Shown one piece after another: positions 21,113 through 32,043 of a stretch of 64,000 bases of DNA (within the stretch, counting starts at the first letter, position 1; each line of letters opens with the position of its first letter). Made by a program: the position numbers and the translations under genes. The DNA is from Betaproteobacteria bacterium (lineage in GTDB: Bacteria > Pseudomonadota > Gammaproteobacteria > Burkholderiales > SG8-39), in NCBI GenBank assembly GCA_947478805.1, contig CANJXQ010000008.1, positions 1 to 64,000 of the forward strand. Reading direction: 5' to 3'. Under the pieces are notes generated by a model. It ran no database searches. It had not been told where the DNA came from and was given only the letters and a program-made list of their open reading frames with translations.

Positions 21113-22036
21113 ATGAAAAAAATATTCATCGTGATGGCAGGAACCCTGGCCGCAATGATGGCGGCGGCCTCGGCTGGCGCGGCGATCAATGTGTTTGCCT
21201 GCGAGCCCGAATGGGCCGCACTGGCGCAGGAAATCGGCGGTGACCGGGTCAACACAACTTCCGCGACCACGGCGCTGCAGGACCCGCATCGCGTCGAGGC
21301 GCGACCAAGCCTGATTGCGCGCGTGCGCAATGCCGATCTTGTTGTCTGCACGGGAGCGGAACTGGAGATCGGCTGGCTGCCTCTGCTGCTGAACCAGTCG
21401 GGCAATGCCAAGGTGCAGCCTGGCAGGCCGGGAAATTTCGAGGCGGCGCAGTATGTGTCTCGTCTTGAAATACCAAAAGTGCTCGATCGTGCGCTGGGCG
21501 ACATCCATCCGGGGGGCAATCCGCATATCCAGACCGATCCGCGCAACATCGCCAAGGTGGCCGAGGCGCTGATTGCTCGGCTCGCACAAATCGATGCCCC
21601 GGGTGCCGAGTCCTATCGTTCCCGCGGCAAGGCTTTTCTCGAGCGCTGGCAGGCAGCCATCGTGCGTTGGGAGCAGCAGGCCGCACCGCTCCGGGGCCTC
21701 CCGGTGGTGGTGCATCACAAGGCCTGGACCTATCTCGAAGCGTGGCTCGGCCTGAGGGAGGTCGCCACGCTCGAGCATCAGCCCGGCGTTCCTCCCACCC
21801 CGTCCCACCTGGCCGAGTTGGTGGAGGGCATGCGCCGGGAGCCGGCAAAGTTCATTGTCTACTCTGCCTACAACGATCCGAAAGCGGCGGGTTTCCTGTC
21901 GCAGCGCACGGGTGTGCCTGCGGTGCTGCTGCCGTTCACGGTTGGCGGAACGGAGGGCGCCCGGGACCTGTTCAGCTTGTTCGATGACACGCTGTCCCGG
22001 CTGCTATCCGCCGCGCAGGGCAAGGGCTCCAAATGA
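21113..22036 (+). CDS. Metal ABC transporter substrate-binding protein (ZnuA-like, cluster A-I)
   Basis: INVFACEPEWAALAQEIGGDRVNTTSATTALQDPHRVEARPSLIARVRNADLVVCTGAELEIGWLPLLL; DIHPGGNPHIQTDPRN; no His-rich loop. Confidence 0.88.
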   Translation: MKKIFIVMAGTLAAMMAAASAGAAINVFACEPEWAALAQEIGGDRVNTTSATTALQDPHRVEARPSLIARVRNADLVVCTGAELEIGWLPLLLNQSGNAKVQPGRPGNFEAAQYVSRLEIPKVLDRALGDIHPGGNPHIQTDPRNIAKVAEALIARLAQIDAPGAESYRSRGKAFLERWQAAIVRWEQQAAPLRGLPVVVHHKAWTYLEAWLGLREVATLEHQPGVPPTPSHLAELVEGMRREPAKFIVYSAYNDPKAAGFLSQRTGVPAVLLPFTVGGTEGARDLFSLFDDTLSRLLSAAQGKGSK

Positions 22037-22788
22037 ACTTCGATTCGGCGAGCCTGGCTATTTTGTTGCCCGCGTTGGCAGCTGGACTGCTGGTGACCCT
22101 GGCGCTGGTGCCGCTCGGGCTGCAGGTCTTGTCGCGCGGCATCGTGTTCATCGACTTGGCCGTCGCCCAGATTGCGGGTCTGGGTGTCATCGTCGCCGAT
22201 GCGCTCGGATGGGAGCCGCAGGGGGTTGCGGTGCAAGTCGCTGCCTTGGCGGCGGCGCTGGCCGGAGCGCTGTTCCTCACTTGGACCGAACGCCGTTGGC
22301 CGGAGGTACAGGAGGCGATCATCGGCGTCGTTTTCGCGCTCGCGGCGAGTGTTGCGTTGCTCCTCCTAGCGGGAAATCCACATGGCGGCGAGCACCTGAA
22401 GGACCTCCTGGTGGGACAGATCCTGTGGGTGGATCCGACGCGACTGGCGGTGGAGGCGATCGCCTATGTGGCGATCACGGCGATATGGTTTGCTTTTCGC
22501 GAGAGGCTGGGCCGCACCGGTTTTTACCTGCTGTTCGCATGCGCCGTGACGCTTTCCGTGCAGCAAGTCGGCCTTTACCTCGTGTTCGCGACCTTGATCG
22601 TTCCCGCGCTGGCGACCTACTACGCGGGATCGCGGCGCATCCTCAAGGCGTATGGGGTTGCCGCGGCTGGATATGCCTCGGGACTGTGGGCCTCGGCGTG
22701 GTTCGACCTGCCGTCAGGGGCGTTGATCGTCTGCACCATGGCGGTGGCGGGCGTGCTATGGGCGTTGGCGCCGTCGCAAAGTCGCTAG
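22033..22788 (+). CDS. Metal ABC transporter permease (ABC-3 family, ZnuB-like)
   Basis: ORF 251 aa; RGIVFIDLAVAQIAGLGVIVADALG; multi-TM; ATGA overlap with the upstream SBP. Confidence 0.88.
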   Translation: MNFDSASLAILLPALAAGLLVTLALVPLGLQVLSRGIVFIDLAVAQIAGLGVIVADALGWEPQGVAVQVAALAAALAGALFLTWTERRWPEVQEAIIGVVFALAASVALLLLAGNPHGGEHLKDLLVGQILWVDPTRLAVEAIAYVAITAIWFAFRERLGRTGFYLLFACAVTLSVQQVGLYLVFATLIVPALATYYAGSRRILKAYGVAAAGYASGLWASAWFDLPSGALIVCTMAVAGVLWALAPSQSR

Positions 22789-22913
22789 GCCGCTCTTGAA
22801 ATGGAATGACGGCGCCCCGATCTCCGGGAAAATCCGCGCGTGATCGAATCATTTCCCCCGCCCCGATTGCCGTACCATTGGATCCCCCTTCATTTCCAAC
22901 CGGACCTTTTGCA

Positions 22914-23450
22914 TTGGAACAATTTCACGGCACGACCATTGTTTCCGCGCGCCGCGGCAACACAGTGGCCCTGGGTGGCGACGGTCAAGTCACACTTGGC
23001 AATATCGTCATCAAGGCCAGTGCGCGTAAAGTGCGGCGGATCCATCACGACAAGATCCTCGCCGGGTTCGCCGGCGGCACGGCAGACGCCTTCACGCTCT
23101 TCGAGCGCTTCGAAGCGAAGCTCGAAAAGCACCAGGGCAACCTGATGCGTTCCGCCGTGGAACTGGCCAAGGATTGGCGCACCGACCGCATCCTGCGTCG
23201 CCTGGAAGCCATGCTGGCGGTGGCCGATCGCGACGTGTCGTTGATCATTACCGGTCAGGGCGATGTGCTGGAACCCGAGTACGGGCTGATCGCCATCGGC
23301 TCGGGCGGGCCCTATGCCCAGGCGGCCGCCAAGGCGCTGCTGGACAATACCGACCTCGAGCCGCAGGTGATCGTCAAGAAAGCGCTGTCGATCGCGGCCG
23401 ACCTGTGTATCTACACCAACCAGCATCACACCATCGAGGTGCTGGGCTGA
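22914..23450 (+). CDS. hslV: ATP-dependent protease proteolytic subunit HslV
   Basis: (M/L)[45 protein letters not shown] start inferred (ORF open from 22806). Confidence 0.93.
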   Translation: MEQFHGTTIVSARRGNTVALGGDGQVTLGNIVIKASARKVRRIHHDKILAGFAGGTADAFTLFERFEAKLEKHQGNLMRSAVELAKDWRTDRILRRLEAMLAVADRDVSLIITGQGDVLEPEYGLIAIGSGGPYAQAAAKALLDNTDLEPQVIVKKALSIAADLCIYTNQHHTIEVLG

Positions 23451-23517
23451 TTCCGACAATGCCGCTGGCACATCGGCCACCGGCCAGGTCAGCCCACCAG
23501 TTGCAACGAGGTCTTCC

Positions 23518-24885
23518 ATGTCGTCCATTACGCAAATGACTCCGCAGGAAATCGTCCACGAACTGGACAAGCATATCGTCGGGCAGGACCGCGCCAAGCG
23601 CGCGGTCGCCATTGCGCTGCGCAACCGTTGGCGACGCCAGCAGGTGGCTGAACCCCTGCGACAGGAAATCACGCCCAAGAATATCCTCATGATCGGGCCC
23701 ACTGGCGTGGGCAAGACCGAGATCGCGCGGCGCCTGGCACGGCTGGCCGACGCGCCGTTCATCAAGGTGGAGGCCACCAAATTCACCGAGGTGGGGTATG
23801 TCGGACGCGATGTCGACACCATCATTCGCGACCTGGCCGAGATCAGCGTCAAGCAGACGCGCGAGACGGCCATGCGCAAGGTGCGCCAGCGCGCCGAGGA
23901 TGCCGCCGAAGATCGCATTCTCGATGCACTTATCCCGCCAGCACGCTCCGCGGGCCCTTTTGCGGATCGGGATACCGGTTTCACCCCGCGCAGTGAAACC
24001 GAGGCGGACTCGGCTGCGCGCCAGAAATTCCGCAAGAAGTTGCGCGAGGGCGAGCTCGACGATCGGGAAATCGAGATTGAAGTGGCCACGCCGCAAGCGC
24101 ACATGGAGATCATGGCGCCCCCCGGCATGGAGGAACTCACGCAGCAGATCCAGGGCATGTTCCAGAACATGGGCGGCGGCCGCAAGAAACTGCGCAAGTT
24201 GAAGATTCGCGACGCCATGAAGCAGCTCACCGATGAAGAGGCGTCGCGCCTGGTCAACGACGAGGACCTGCGCGCCGTGGCGCTGGCCAACGTGGAGCAG
24301 AACGGCATTGTCTTCATCGACGAGATCGACAAGATCGCCTCGCGCCAGGAAACCGCCGGCGCCGACGTGTCGCGGCAGGGCGTGCAGCGCGACCTGCTGC
24401 CGCTGGTGGAGGGAACCACGGTGAGCACCAAGCACGGCATGGTGAAGACCGACCACATTCTCTTTATCGCCAGCGGCGCCTTTCACCTGGCGAAGCCGTC
24501 AGACCTGATCCCCGAGATGCAGGGGCGATTCCCGATCCGGGTCGAGCTCGATCCGCTCAGCGTGGCCGATTTCGAGCGCATCCTCACCGCCACCGACGCC
24601 TGCCTGACCACTCAATATGCGGCGCTGCTGGCCACCGAGGACGTGAAGCTCGAGTTCCGGCCCGAAGGGATCCGCCGCATGGCCGAAATCGCCTGGTCGG
24701 TCAACGAGAAGACGGAAAACATCGGCGCAAGGCGCCTGTACACCGTGATGGAAAAACTGCTGGAGGAGATTTCCTACGATGCCGGCCGGCGCAGCGGACA
24801 GCAACTGGTGGTGGATGCCGCCTACGTCGATGAACGCCTAAAGGACCTTGCAGCCAGCGAAGACCTCGCGCGCTATGTGCTTTAA
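23518..24885 (+). CDS. hslU: ATP-dependent protease ATPase subunit HslU
   Basis: [50 protein letters not shown]-terminal YVL. Confidence 0.97.
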   Translation: MSSITQMTPQEIVHELDKHIVGQDRAKRAVAIALRNRWRRQQVAEPLRQEITPKNILMIGPTGVGKTEIARRLARLADAPFIKVEATKFTEVGYVGRDVDTIIRDLAEISVKQTRETAMRKVRQRAEDAAEDRILDALIPPARSAGPFADRDTGFTPRSETEADSAARQKFRKKLREGELDDREIEIEVATPQAHMEIMAPPGMEELTQQIQGMFQNMGGGRKKLRKLKIRDAMKQLTDEEASRLVNDEDLRAVALANVEQNGIVFIDEIDKIASRQETAGADVSRQGVQRDLLPLVEGTTVSTKHGMVKTDHILFIASGAFHLAKPSDLIPEMQGRFPIRVELDPLSVADFERILTATDACLTTQYAALLATEDVKLEFRPEGIRRMAEIAWSVNEKTENIGARRLYTVMEKLLEEISYDAGRRSGQQLVVDAAYVDERLKDLAASEDLARYVL

Positions 24886-24913
24886 CGGTGGTGGAGTCAA
24901 AGGTGTCCCAATG

Positions 24914-24929
24914 AAATATGATCATATTT
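24914..24929. promoter_or_regulatory. 16-bp perfect palindrome, candidate operator
   Basis: AAATATGATCATATTT in an AT-rich intergenic dip upstream of the aspartoacylase-family gene. Confidence 0.5.
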
Positions 24930-25034
24930 AGGATATTTAAGTCCGTGTAACGGGGTATGCATATCTAAATTGATAATATTAAAACCCGCCTACAGCACCC
25001 TGGTGGCAGCGGCGGGATCACGGGAGCAGGCATC

Positions 25035-26036
25035 ATGGCATCGAACGAATCGTGGTCGGGACTGCAGTTCAAGTCCGTTTCCTATGGCGGGATTCAGCCG
25101 GGCAGGCGCCTGATCGTGCTCGGCGCGGTGCACGGCAACGAGACCTGCGGGAAGCAGGCCATCGAACGGCTGATCGGCGACATCGACGCGGGGCGCATCG
25201 TCATCCAGCGCGGCACGCTGACGCTGGTGCCCATCACCAACCCGCTGGCCCATCGGCGCGTGCAGCGCTCGGGTGACCGCAATCTCAACCGCAACCTGTG
25301 CCCAACCGATAAGCCCCTGGATTTCGAGGACCACATCGCCAACTGGTTGTGCCCCCTGCTCTCATCCCACGAGGTGCTGCTGGACCTGCATTCCTTCCAC
25401 ACGGCGGGGCAACCCTTCGCGGCGCTGGGGCCGGAGAACAACACCGGCACGCTGGAGCCCTTTGCGCAGGCGGAGCTCGAGGAGTCGCTTGCCCGGCGCC
25501 TGGGCGTGAGCCGCTTCATGGATGGCTGGCTGGACACTTATGCCCGCGGCGTTGCGCGCCGCGTGAAGGCGACCGGCGCGACTTCGGAGCGCGCGGCGCT
25601 CCTCAACACCGACCCCCGATACGGAGTGGGCACGACCGAGTACATGCGCACTGTCGGTGGATGCTCCATTACCCTGGAATGCGGGCAGCATGCCGACCCG
25701 GCAGCGCCGGAGGTGGCATATCGCGCGATTCTGAACACACTGGCGTACCTCGGCATTGCCGATCTTCCGAAGCCTGCGCCTGCGGCGACGACGGAGGCCT
25801 TGCGGCTCTTTGAGGTCATCGACAAAGCCGACAAGGAGGATGCTTTTGCACGCGAGTGGTCGAGCTTCGACCGGCTCAACAAGGGCGACCTGATCGGTAC
25901 GCGCAAGGACGGCTCGAAGGTGTTTGCAGAAGACGATGGCTACATCGTGTTCCCGAACCCGGCCGCCATGGCCGGCCAGGAGTGGTTCTACCTGGCCAAG
26001 GCCAGCCCGCGCGCCTGGTTGCCGGACGAGGGCTGA
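25035..26036 (+). CDS. Succinylglutamate desuccinylase/aspartoacylase family protein
   Basis: LIVLGAVHGNETCGKQAIERL; DLHSFHT; CSITLECGQHADP. Confidence 0.88.
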   Translation: MASNESWSGLQFKSVSYGGIQPGRRLIVLGAVHGNETCGKQAIERLIGDIDAGRIVIQRGTLTLVPITNPLAHRRVQRSGDRNLNRNLCPTDKPLDFEDHIANWLCPLLSSHEVLLDLHSFHTAGQPFAALGPENNTGTLEPFAQAELEESLARRLGVSRFMDGWLDTYARGVARRVKATGATSERAALLNTDPRYGVGTTEYMRTVGGCSITLECGQHADPAAPEVAYRAILNTLAYLGIADLPKPAPAATTEALRLFEVIDKADKEDAFAREWSSFDRLNKGDLIGTRKDGSKVFAEDDGYIVFPNPAAMAGQEWFYLAKASPRAWLPDEG

Positions 26037-26082
26037 TCACTCTGCATTGATGCAAATGGTTCGCTACTGAGGTTCCCTGCCT

Positions 26083-26132
26083 TTAGCCCGGCTTCTTGGG
26101 CTCCTTGCCGTTAGCCCGGCTTCTTGGGCTCC
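26083..26132 (-). repeat. Direct repeat of TTAGCCCGGCTTCTTGGGCTCC (2 copies, 28-bp period)
   Basis: Copies at 26083-26104 and 26111-26132; each contains AGCCC...GGGCT; duplicates the 3' end of the SDR reading frame. Confidence 0.85.
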
Positions 26133-26903
26133 CTAATACCGCCACTGATGAGGCCACCGTCCACCACCAGCACCGTGCCGTTGATGTAGGACGCATCCGG
26201 CGAAGCGAGAAAGGCGATGGCGGCAGCCAGTTCATCGGGGTGCCCCAATCGGCCCTGCGGGATGCGCTCTTCACGCGAGCGGCGCGTGGCGGGCGACAGG
26301 TTCATTGCCGACAGTTCGGTCTCAATCGGCCCGGGCGATACGGCATTCACGCAAATGCCCAGCGGCGCCAGTTCGAAGGCCATGACGCGCGTGAGCGCCA
26401 CAATGCCGCCCTTGGATGCGGCATAGGCGGCTTGATGGTCGGTGCCGATGTGGGCATTGATCGACGCAACGTTGACGATGCGCCCCTTCTTGCCGGCGAC
26501 CATGACGCGAGCCACTTCCTGCCCGACAATGAAGTAACCCGTCAGGTTGGTCCCGATGATCTTCGACCAGTCCGCGTCGGTGATCTCCAGGAAGGGAATG
26601 CGCCAGCCAATGCCGGCGTAGCACATCGATGTGACCGAAGTCTGTTACGGCGGACTTAACTGCCGCAGCGACAGCGTCGCGGGAGGTGACATCCACGCCA
26701 TACGCCATAGCTTCGCCGCCGGCTTTCTTCACGCGAACGCAGGTTTCCTCGGCCCCTGCGACATTCGTGTCGAAGATGGCCAGCCGCGCGCCTTCGGCGG
26801 CCAGGCGTGCAGCGACCTCCTGACCGATGCCGCGTCCGCCGCCGGTGATCAGCGCGACCTAGCCTTCGAAGCGGCGTCCCAGTGCGGTTGACGCATTGTT
26901 CAT
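26111..26903 (-). pseudogene. SDR family oxidoreductase, inactivated (amber stop plus frameshift)
   Basis: MNNASTALGRRFEG-TAG-VALITGGGRGIGQEVAARLAAEGARLAIFD...FGHIDVL then frameshift into YAGIGWRIPFLEITDADWSKIIGTNLTGYF...YAASKGGIVALTR. Confidence 0.88.
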
Positions 26904-26904
26904 G

Positions 26905-27231
26905 TCAGTAGGTGAGTCCCACGAACAGTACTGAGAGGGCGATGGCGAGCCGTCCCATGCCGCGCCAGAAGCCGCTACCAACATTGTGCGAACAGCGCCA
27001 TGCCGACACCAGCCAGAACAGGCACAGCATGAACTTGAGCGTGTCGAGGATTGCGCCCCAGGCGTGCTCCTCGTCAAAACGGAAATCCTCCGCCGTGATG
27101 CCGAGCCAGGTTGCTGCAGCAATCACGGGGATGCCGGCCAGCCACCAGACCTGCCATAGCCGCGCTTCACCGTGAATTGCCCGGCGAATGAACTCCCTTG
27201 AGCCGCTGCGTTGAATACGTTGAATAATCAT
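26905..27231 (-). CDS. Small membrane protein, unknown function
   Basis: MIIQRIQRSGSREFIRRAIHGEARLWQVWWLAGIPVIAAATWLGITAEDF...; several predicted TM stretches. Confidence 0.6.
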   Translation of the reverse strand: MIIQRIQRSGSREFIRRAIHGEARLWQVWWLAGIPVIAAATWLGITAEDFRFDEEHAWGAILDTLKFMLCLFWLVSAWRCSHNVGSGFWRGMGRLAIALSVLFVGLTY

Positions 27232-27322
27232 GGTCGGTCGGAGCATATCGCAATCGCAGCGCCGCGGGCGCGCCGCCCCGCCAGTTTGCGACACCTGCGA
27301 GAGCTGTGTGAAAATCTGCGCC

Positions 27323-27703
27323 ATGCGCAACAAGGCCATTTTGTCGCCACTTACTGCCTGGCTGGCGATCTTCGCCATGGCGCTCAATGCGCTGTGGCCG
27401 CTGATCGCCAATGCGCGCCCGGCGGGCGTTGCGTGGTCAATGGAGGTCTGCACCACCGAGGGCATGCGGTCAGTCTCGGGAGACCCAAACCGGGCGCCGG
27501 ACGATTCGGTCGCCAAGTACCTGCAATCGCACTGTCCCCTGTGTTCTTTCGGGACCGACAAGCTCTGTGCCTTGCCCTCGGCGCCTTCGTTTCTTGAATC
27601 CGGTCAGACAGGCTGTGGCTCGACCGCAGAATTTCCATCTGAGCTCCCCCGCAACGATATCCACTTTCCGGCGCACCCTCGCGCGCCGCCGGTCAATTCC
27701 TGA
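27323..27703 (+). CDS. DUF2946-like secreted protein
   Basis: MRNKAILSPLTAWLAIFAMALNALWPLIANARP...HCPLCSFG; precedes a PCu(A)C gene. Confidence 0.7.
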   Translation: MRNKAILSPLTAWLAIFAMALNALWPLIANARPAGVAWSMEVCTTEGMRSVSGDPNRAPDDSVAKYLQSHCPLCSFGTDKLCALPSAPSFLESGQTGCGSTAEFPSELPRNDIHFPAHPRAPPVNS

Positions 27704-27792
27704 TCTGCAGTTCTGGAGGAGGTGCAAATGCACTTCCAATTGATGCGCGTGTTTTGCAAGTGCGCGCAGGATTCGGACAAGGAATATTCAAG

Positions 27793-28284
27793 ATGATTTT
27801 CAAAGCAATGGCCTTTGCCACAGTAGTATTCACGACGTTCTCGGTGCAGGCCCACGATTACAAGGTGGGTGATCTGCAAATCGGTCACCCCTACTCCCGC
27901 ACGACTCCGCCCGGCGCAACCACCGCCGGCGCGTACTTGAGCATCGACAACAAGGGCAAGGCCGCGGACAAGCTGTTGCGTGCTTCCAGCCCAGCGGCGG
28001 GACTGGTCGAGCTGCATTCCATGAGCATGGACGGCAATGTCATGCGCATGCGCGCGGTGCCGGCAATCGATGTCGCGCCGGGAGCAACGGTCAAGCTTGC
28101 GCCCGGCGGACTGCATGTCATGTTGCAGGAACTCAAGCGCCCGCTCAAGAAGGACGAGCGCGTGCCACTGACGCTGGTGTTCCAGCGTGCCGGCGAAGTG
28201 AAGGTTGAACTGGCGGTGCAGGACGCCGTCGCTGCCGCGTCGGGGCACGACGCGCATGCGGGGCACGGCACGGACAAGAAATAG
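27793..28284 (+). CDS. Copper chaperone PCu(A)C family protein
   Basis: [24 protein letters not shown]...VELHSMSMDGNVMRMRAVPAIDVAPGATVKLAPGGLHVMLQELKRPL; C-terminal GHDAHAGHGTDKK. Confidence 0.93.
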   Translation: MIFKAMAFATVVFTTFSVQAHDYKVGDLQIGHPYSRTTPPGATTAGAYLSIDNKGKAADKLLRASSPAAGLVELHSMSMDGNVMRMRAVPAIDVAPGATVKLAPGGLHVMLQELKRPLKKDERVPLTLVFQRAGEVKVELAVQDAVAAASGHDAHAGHGTDKK

Positions 28285-28290
28285 CGGAGC

Positions 28291-28491
28291 CTATTCGCCG
28301 GTGGTGCTGGCCTGTGCCGTTGCGGCAAGCTGCTTGAGACAGGCCGGGCAATAGCAACCCTTGGCGGGATCGGGAGATCGCAGGGCTGGTAGCGCCTCGC
28401 ACCAGCAGCCTTCGGCGCGTGCGCCGCACCCGAAGCTGGTCCTGCAGCGAGGGCAGATCGTGGGGGATTCCGTGCTCGGCACCATGTCCAT
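28291..28491 (-). CDS. Cysteine-rich CWC family protein
   Basis: TICPRCRTSFGCGARAEGCWCEALPAL...GCYCPACLKQL. Confidence 0.85.
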   Translation of the reverse strand: MDMVPSTESPTICPRCRTSFGCGARAEGCWCEALPALRSPDPAKGCYCPACLKQLAATAQASTTGE

Positions 28492-28604
28492 GGTATGCCC
28501 TTGATCAGGCCAACCTCGCTGGATAGGGGCTCAATTGGGGGATTTCAAGTCCCTGTGGCAGGAAAATATTTCTCATGCTTATGCGGGTTTGCGTCACCGG
28601 GCGA

Positions 28605-28632
28605 CTTGAATTGCCCGGGGCATGCCCCATTT
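28605..28632 (+). promoter_or_regulatory. Sigma32 (RpoH)-type promoter for hsp20
   Basis: CTTGAA-N14-CCCCATTT, matching CTTGAA-N11-16-CCCCATNT. Confidence 0.8.
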
Positions 28633-28691
28633 TCTAGTGCATGAGGGAATGTCCCTCGACCCGAATTCCGACCCCTTGAAGGAGATTGACC

Positions 28692-30202
<1,511 letters not shown>

Positions 30203-30226
30203 TGTTGATGGAGACACACCGTCCGG

Positions 30227-30685
30227 CTACGCCACGACATTCCCATCCGCATCCCGCAGCCCGTCGAGATAGCCTTCGCCGCTGTCGTGGATGCTGAGTA
30301 CGCGGCCGCGCGGGCTGGGCGAGAATGAAATGTGCACCCAGCGGTTGAATTCCAGGATGCACTGGTCGAATTCGATACCGGAGGCCCGGATGGCGGCGGC
30401 GATGGCGATGGGAGTGCCGAATGGCGGGCAGGTAAAGTCTGCGGCCATTCCCTGCCTGTGCTGTGAAGTGGCCGACCCACCCACGACTCGGTTGAGTTCG
30501 GGGCAGCGGTAGCCGCTGGAGATATCGAGCGGGGCGCCCAGCAGGCGCTGGATTTCCTCTAGGCCGGCGGCAAGGCGTTGAAGGTTTGCGATGAGGTCCG
30601 CTGGCGGCGAATTGTCGATGCCTTCGCGCGCGGCGGTCTCCGAGGCCGTAAGCTGCGCCAGCGAAAAATTTTCGGTGAGCTGCAT
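30227..30685 (-). CDS. M15A family peptidase (endolysin-like D-Ala-D-Ala carboxypeptidase fold)
   Basis: LDISSGYRCPELNRVVGGSATSQHRQGMAADFTC...NRWVHISF. Confidence 0.85.
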   Translation of the reverse strand: MQLTENFSLAQLTASETAAREGIDNSPPADLIANLQRLAAGLEEIQRLLGAPLDISSGYRCPELNRVVGGSATSQHRQGMAADFTCPPFGTPIAIAAAIRASGIEFDQCILEFNRWVHISFSPSPRGRVLSIHDSGEGYLDGLRDADGNVVA

Positions 30686-30726
30686 ATGAAACGAATTGTA
30701 GGACGTGTCATGGGCCAGGGCTGGCG

Positions 30727-31374
30727 ATGAGTAGGCCGCTGACGTGGATTTTCGACCTGGACGATACCCTGCACCGGGCCACGGGGCATATCTTCCCGCA
30801 CCTGAATCTCAGCATGACCGAGTACATCATGCGCCACCTCGACATGGAGGAGGCGTCGGCGAGCGCCCTGCGCCAGCGTTACTGGCATGCGTACGGCGCC
30901 ACCCTGCTGGGCCTGATGCGCCATCATGATGTCGACCCCCATCACTTCCTGTGGCATACGCACCAGTTTCCGGACCTCGAGCGCACCGTGGTGGCAGACG
31001 CTGGATTGCGCCACTGCCTGCGGCGCCTGGCGGGCAGCAAGATCCTGTTCTCCAACTCGCCGGCGCACTACGCACAGGCGGTGCTCGACGTTCTTGGCAT
31101 TGGTGACCTGTTCGATGCCGTCTACACCATTGAGAGCACGCGCTTCCAGCCCAAGCCGATGGCTGGGGGGTTTCGTGCCCTGCTGCATCGGGAGCGCCTG
31201 CAGGCCGAGCGCAGCGTTCTCGTGGAGGACTCGCTGCCGAACCTGGTCACGGCGCGCAGGCTGGGCATGAAAACCGTGTGGATCACGCGAGACTCGCGGC
31301 GTCCGGCGTGGCTGGACCTGAAGTTGAGTTCGGTCCTGGCGCTTCCCCGCGCTGTCGCAAGGGTCAATGGATGA
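30727..31374 (+). CDS. Pyrimidine 5'-nucleotidase, HAD superfamily
   Basis: WIFDLDDTLHRATGHIFPHL; ILFSNSPAHYAQAVL; ERSVLVEDSLPNLVTARRLG. Confidence 0.9.
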   Translation: MSRPLTWIFDLDDTLHRATGHIFPHLNLSMTEYIMRHLDMEEASASALRQRYWHAYGATLLGLMRHHDVDPHHFLWHTHQFPDLERTVVADAGLRHCLRRLAGSKILFSNSPAHYAQAVLDVLGIGDLFDAVYTIESTRFQPKPMAGGFRALLHRERLQAERSVLVEDSLPNLVTARRLGMKTVWITRDSRRPAWLDLKLSSVLALPRAVARVNG

Positions 31375-31455
31375 CAGGGAATTGCAAGCTAGCAAGCACT
31401 CACCCCTTGGCATAGAATCAACCGTCATTGAGTGCGGAAACACACAGGAGGCGAC

Positions 31456-32043
31456 ATGGCCACGACACGGCTCAAACCGGGCGAGCGCAAGCTGCAGATC
31501 CTGCAGGTGCTTGCACAAATGCTGCAGCATCCGAAGGGCGAGCGCATTACCACGGCCGCGCTGGCAGCCAAGCTGAGCGTGTCGGAGGCGGCGCTTTACC
31601 GGCATTTCGCCAGCAAGGCGCAGATGTTCGAGGGGTTGATCGAATTCATCGAAAGCTCGATCTTCGGCCTGGCCAACAAGATCACTGCGGAACAGGACAA
31701 CGGGCTCAAGCAGTTGCACGCCATCGTGTCCATGCTGCTCGGGTTTGCCGAAAAGAATCCCGGCATGACACGCGTGCTGCTGGGCGATGCACTGGTCAAC
31801 GAGGACGAGCGCCTGCAGGTGCGCATCAACCAGCTGTTCGACCGAATAGAGGCGACACTCAAGCAGTGCCTGCGCGTGGCCTCCACCCAAGGCACGCCGG
31901 GCGATGGCAGCGATGCCGACCCGGGACCGCGCGCAAACCTGATCCTGTGCTACGTGATCGGTCGCTGGCACCAGTTTGCCAAGAGCGGGTTCAAGCGCAT
32001 GCCTACCGAGGGACTGGACAAGCAGTGGCCGCTGATCGCCTGA
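31456..32043 (+). CDS. slmA: Nucleoid occlusion factor SlmA (TetR family)
   Basis: ERKLQILQVLAQMLQHPKGERITTAALAAKLSVSEAALYRHFASKAQMFEGLIEFIESSIF. Confidence 0.92.
   Translation: MATTRLKPGERKLQILQVLAQMLQHPKGERITTAALAAKLSVSEAALYRHFASKAQMFEGLIEFIESSIFGLANKITAEQDNGLKQLHAIVSMLLGFAEKNPGMTRVLLGDALVNEDERLQVRINQLFDRIEATLKQCLRVASTQGTPGDGSDADPGPRANLILCYVIGRWHQFAKSGFKRMPTEGLDKQWPLIA

Noticed and set aside
18880-21555. 891-aa minus-strand ORF
   Set aside because: Antisense to dksA, porin and ZnuA-like genes; low-complexity Arg/Ala/His-rich shadow of GC-rich codons with no family signature.
22890-24458. 522-aa minus-strand ORF
   Set aside because: Antisense shadow of hslV/hslU, Ser/Arg-rich.
26859-26861. 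In-frame TAG as a possible recoded codon (pyrrolysine or amber suppression)
   Set aside because: The same gene also carries a frameshift that destroys the NNAG motif, so pseudogenisation explains it better.
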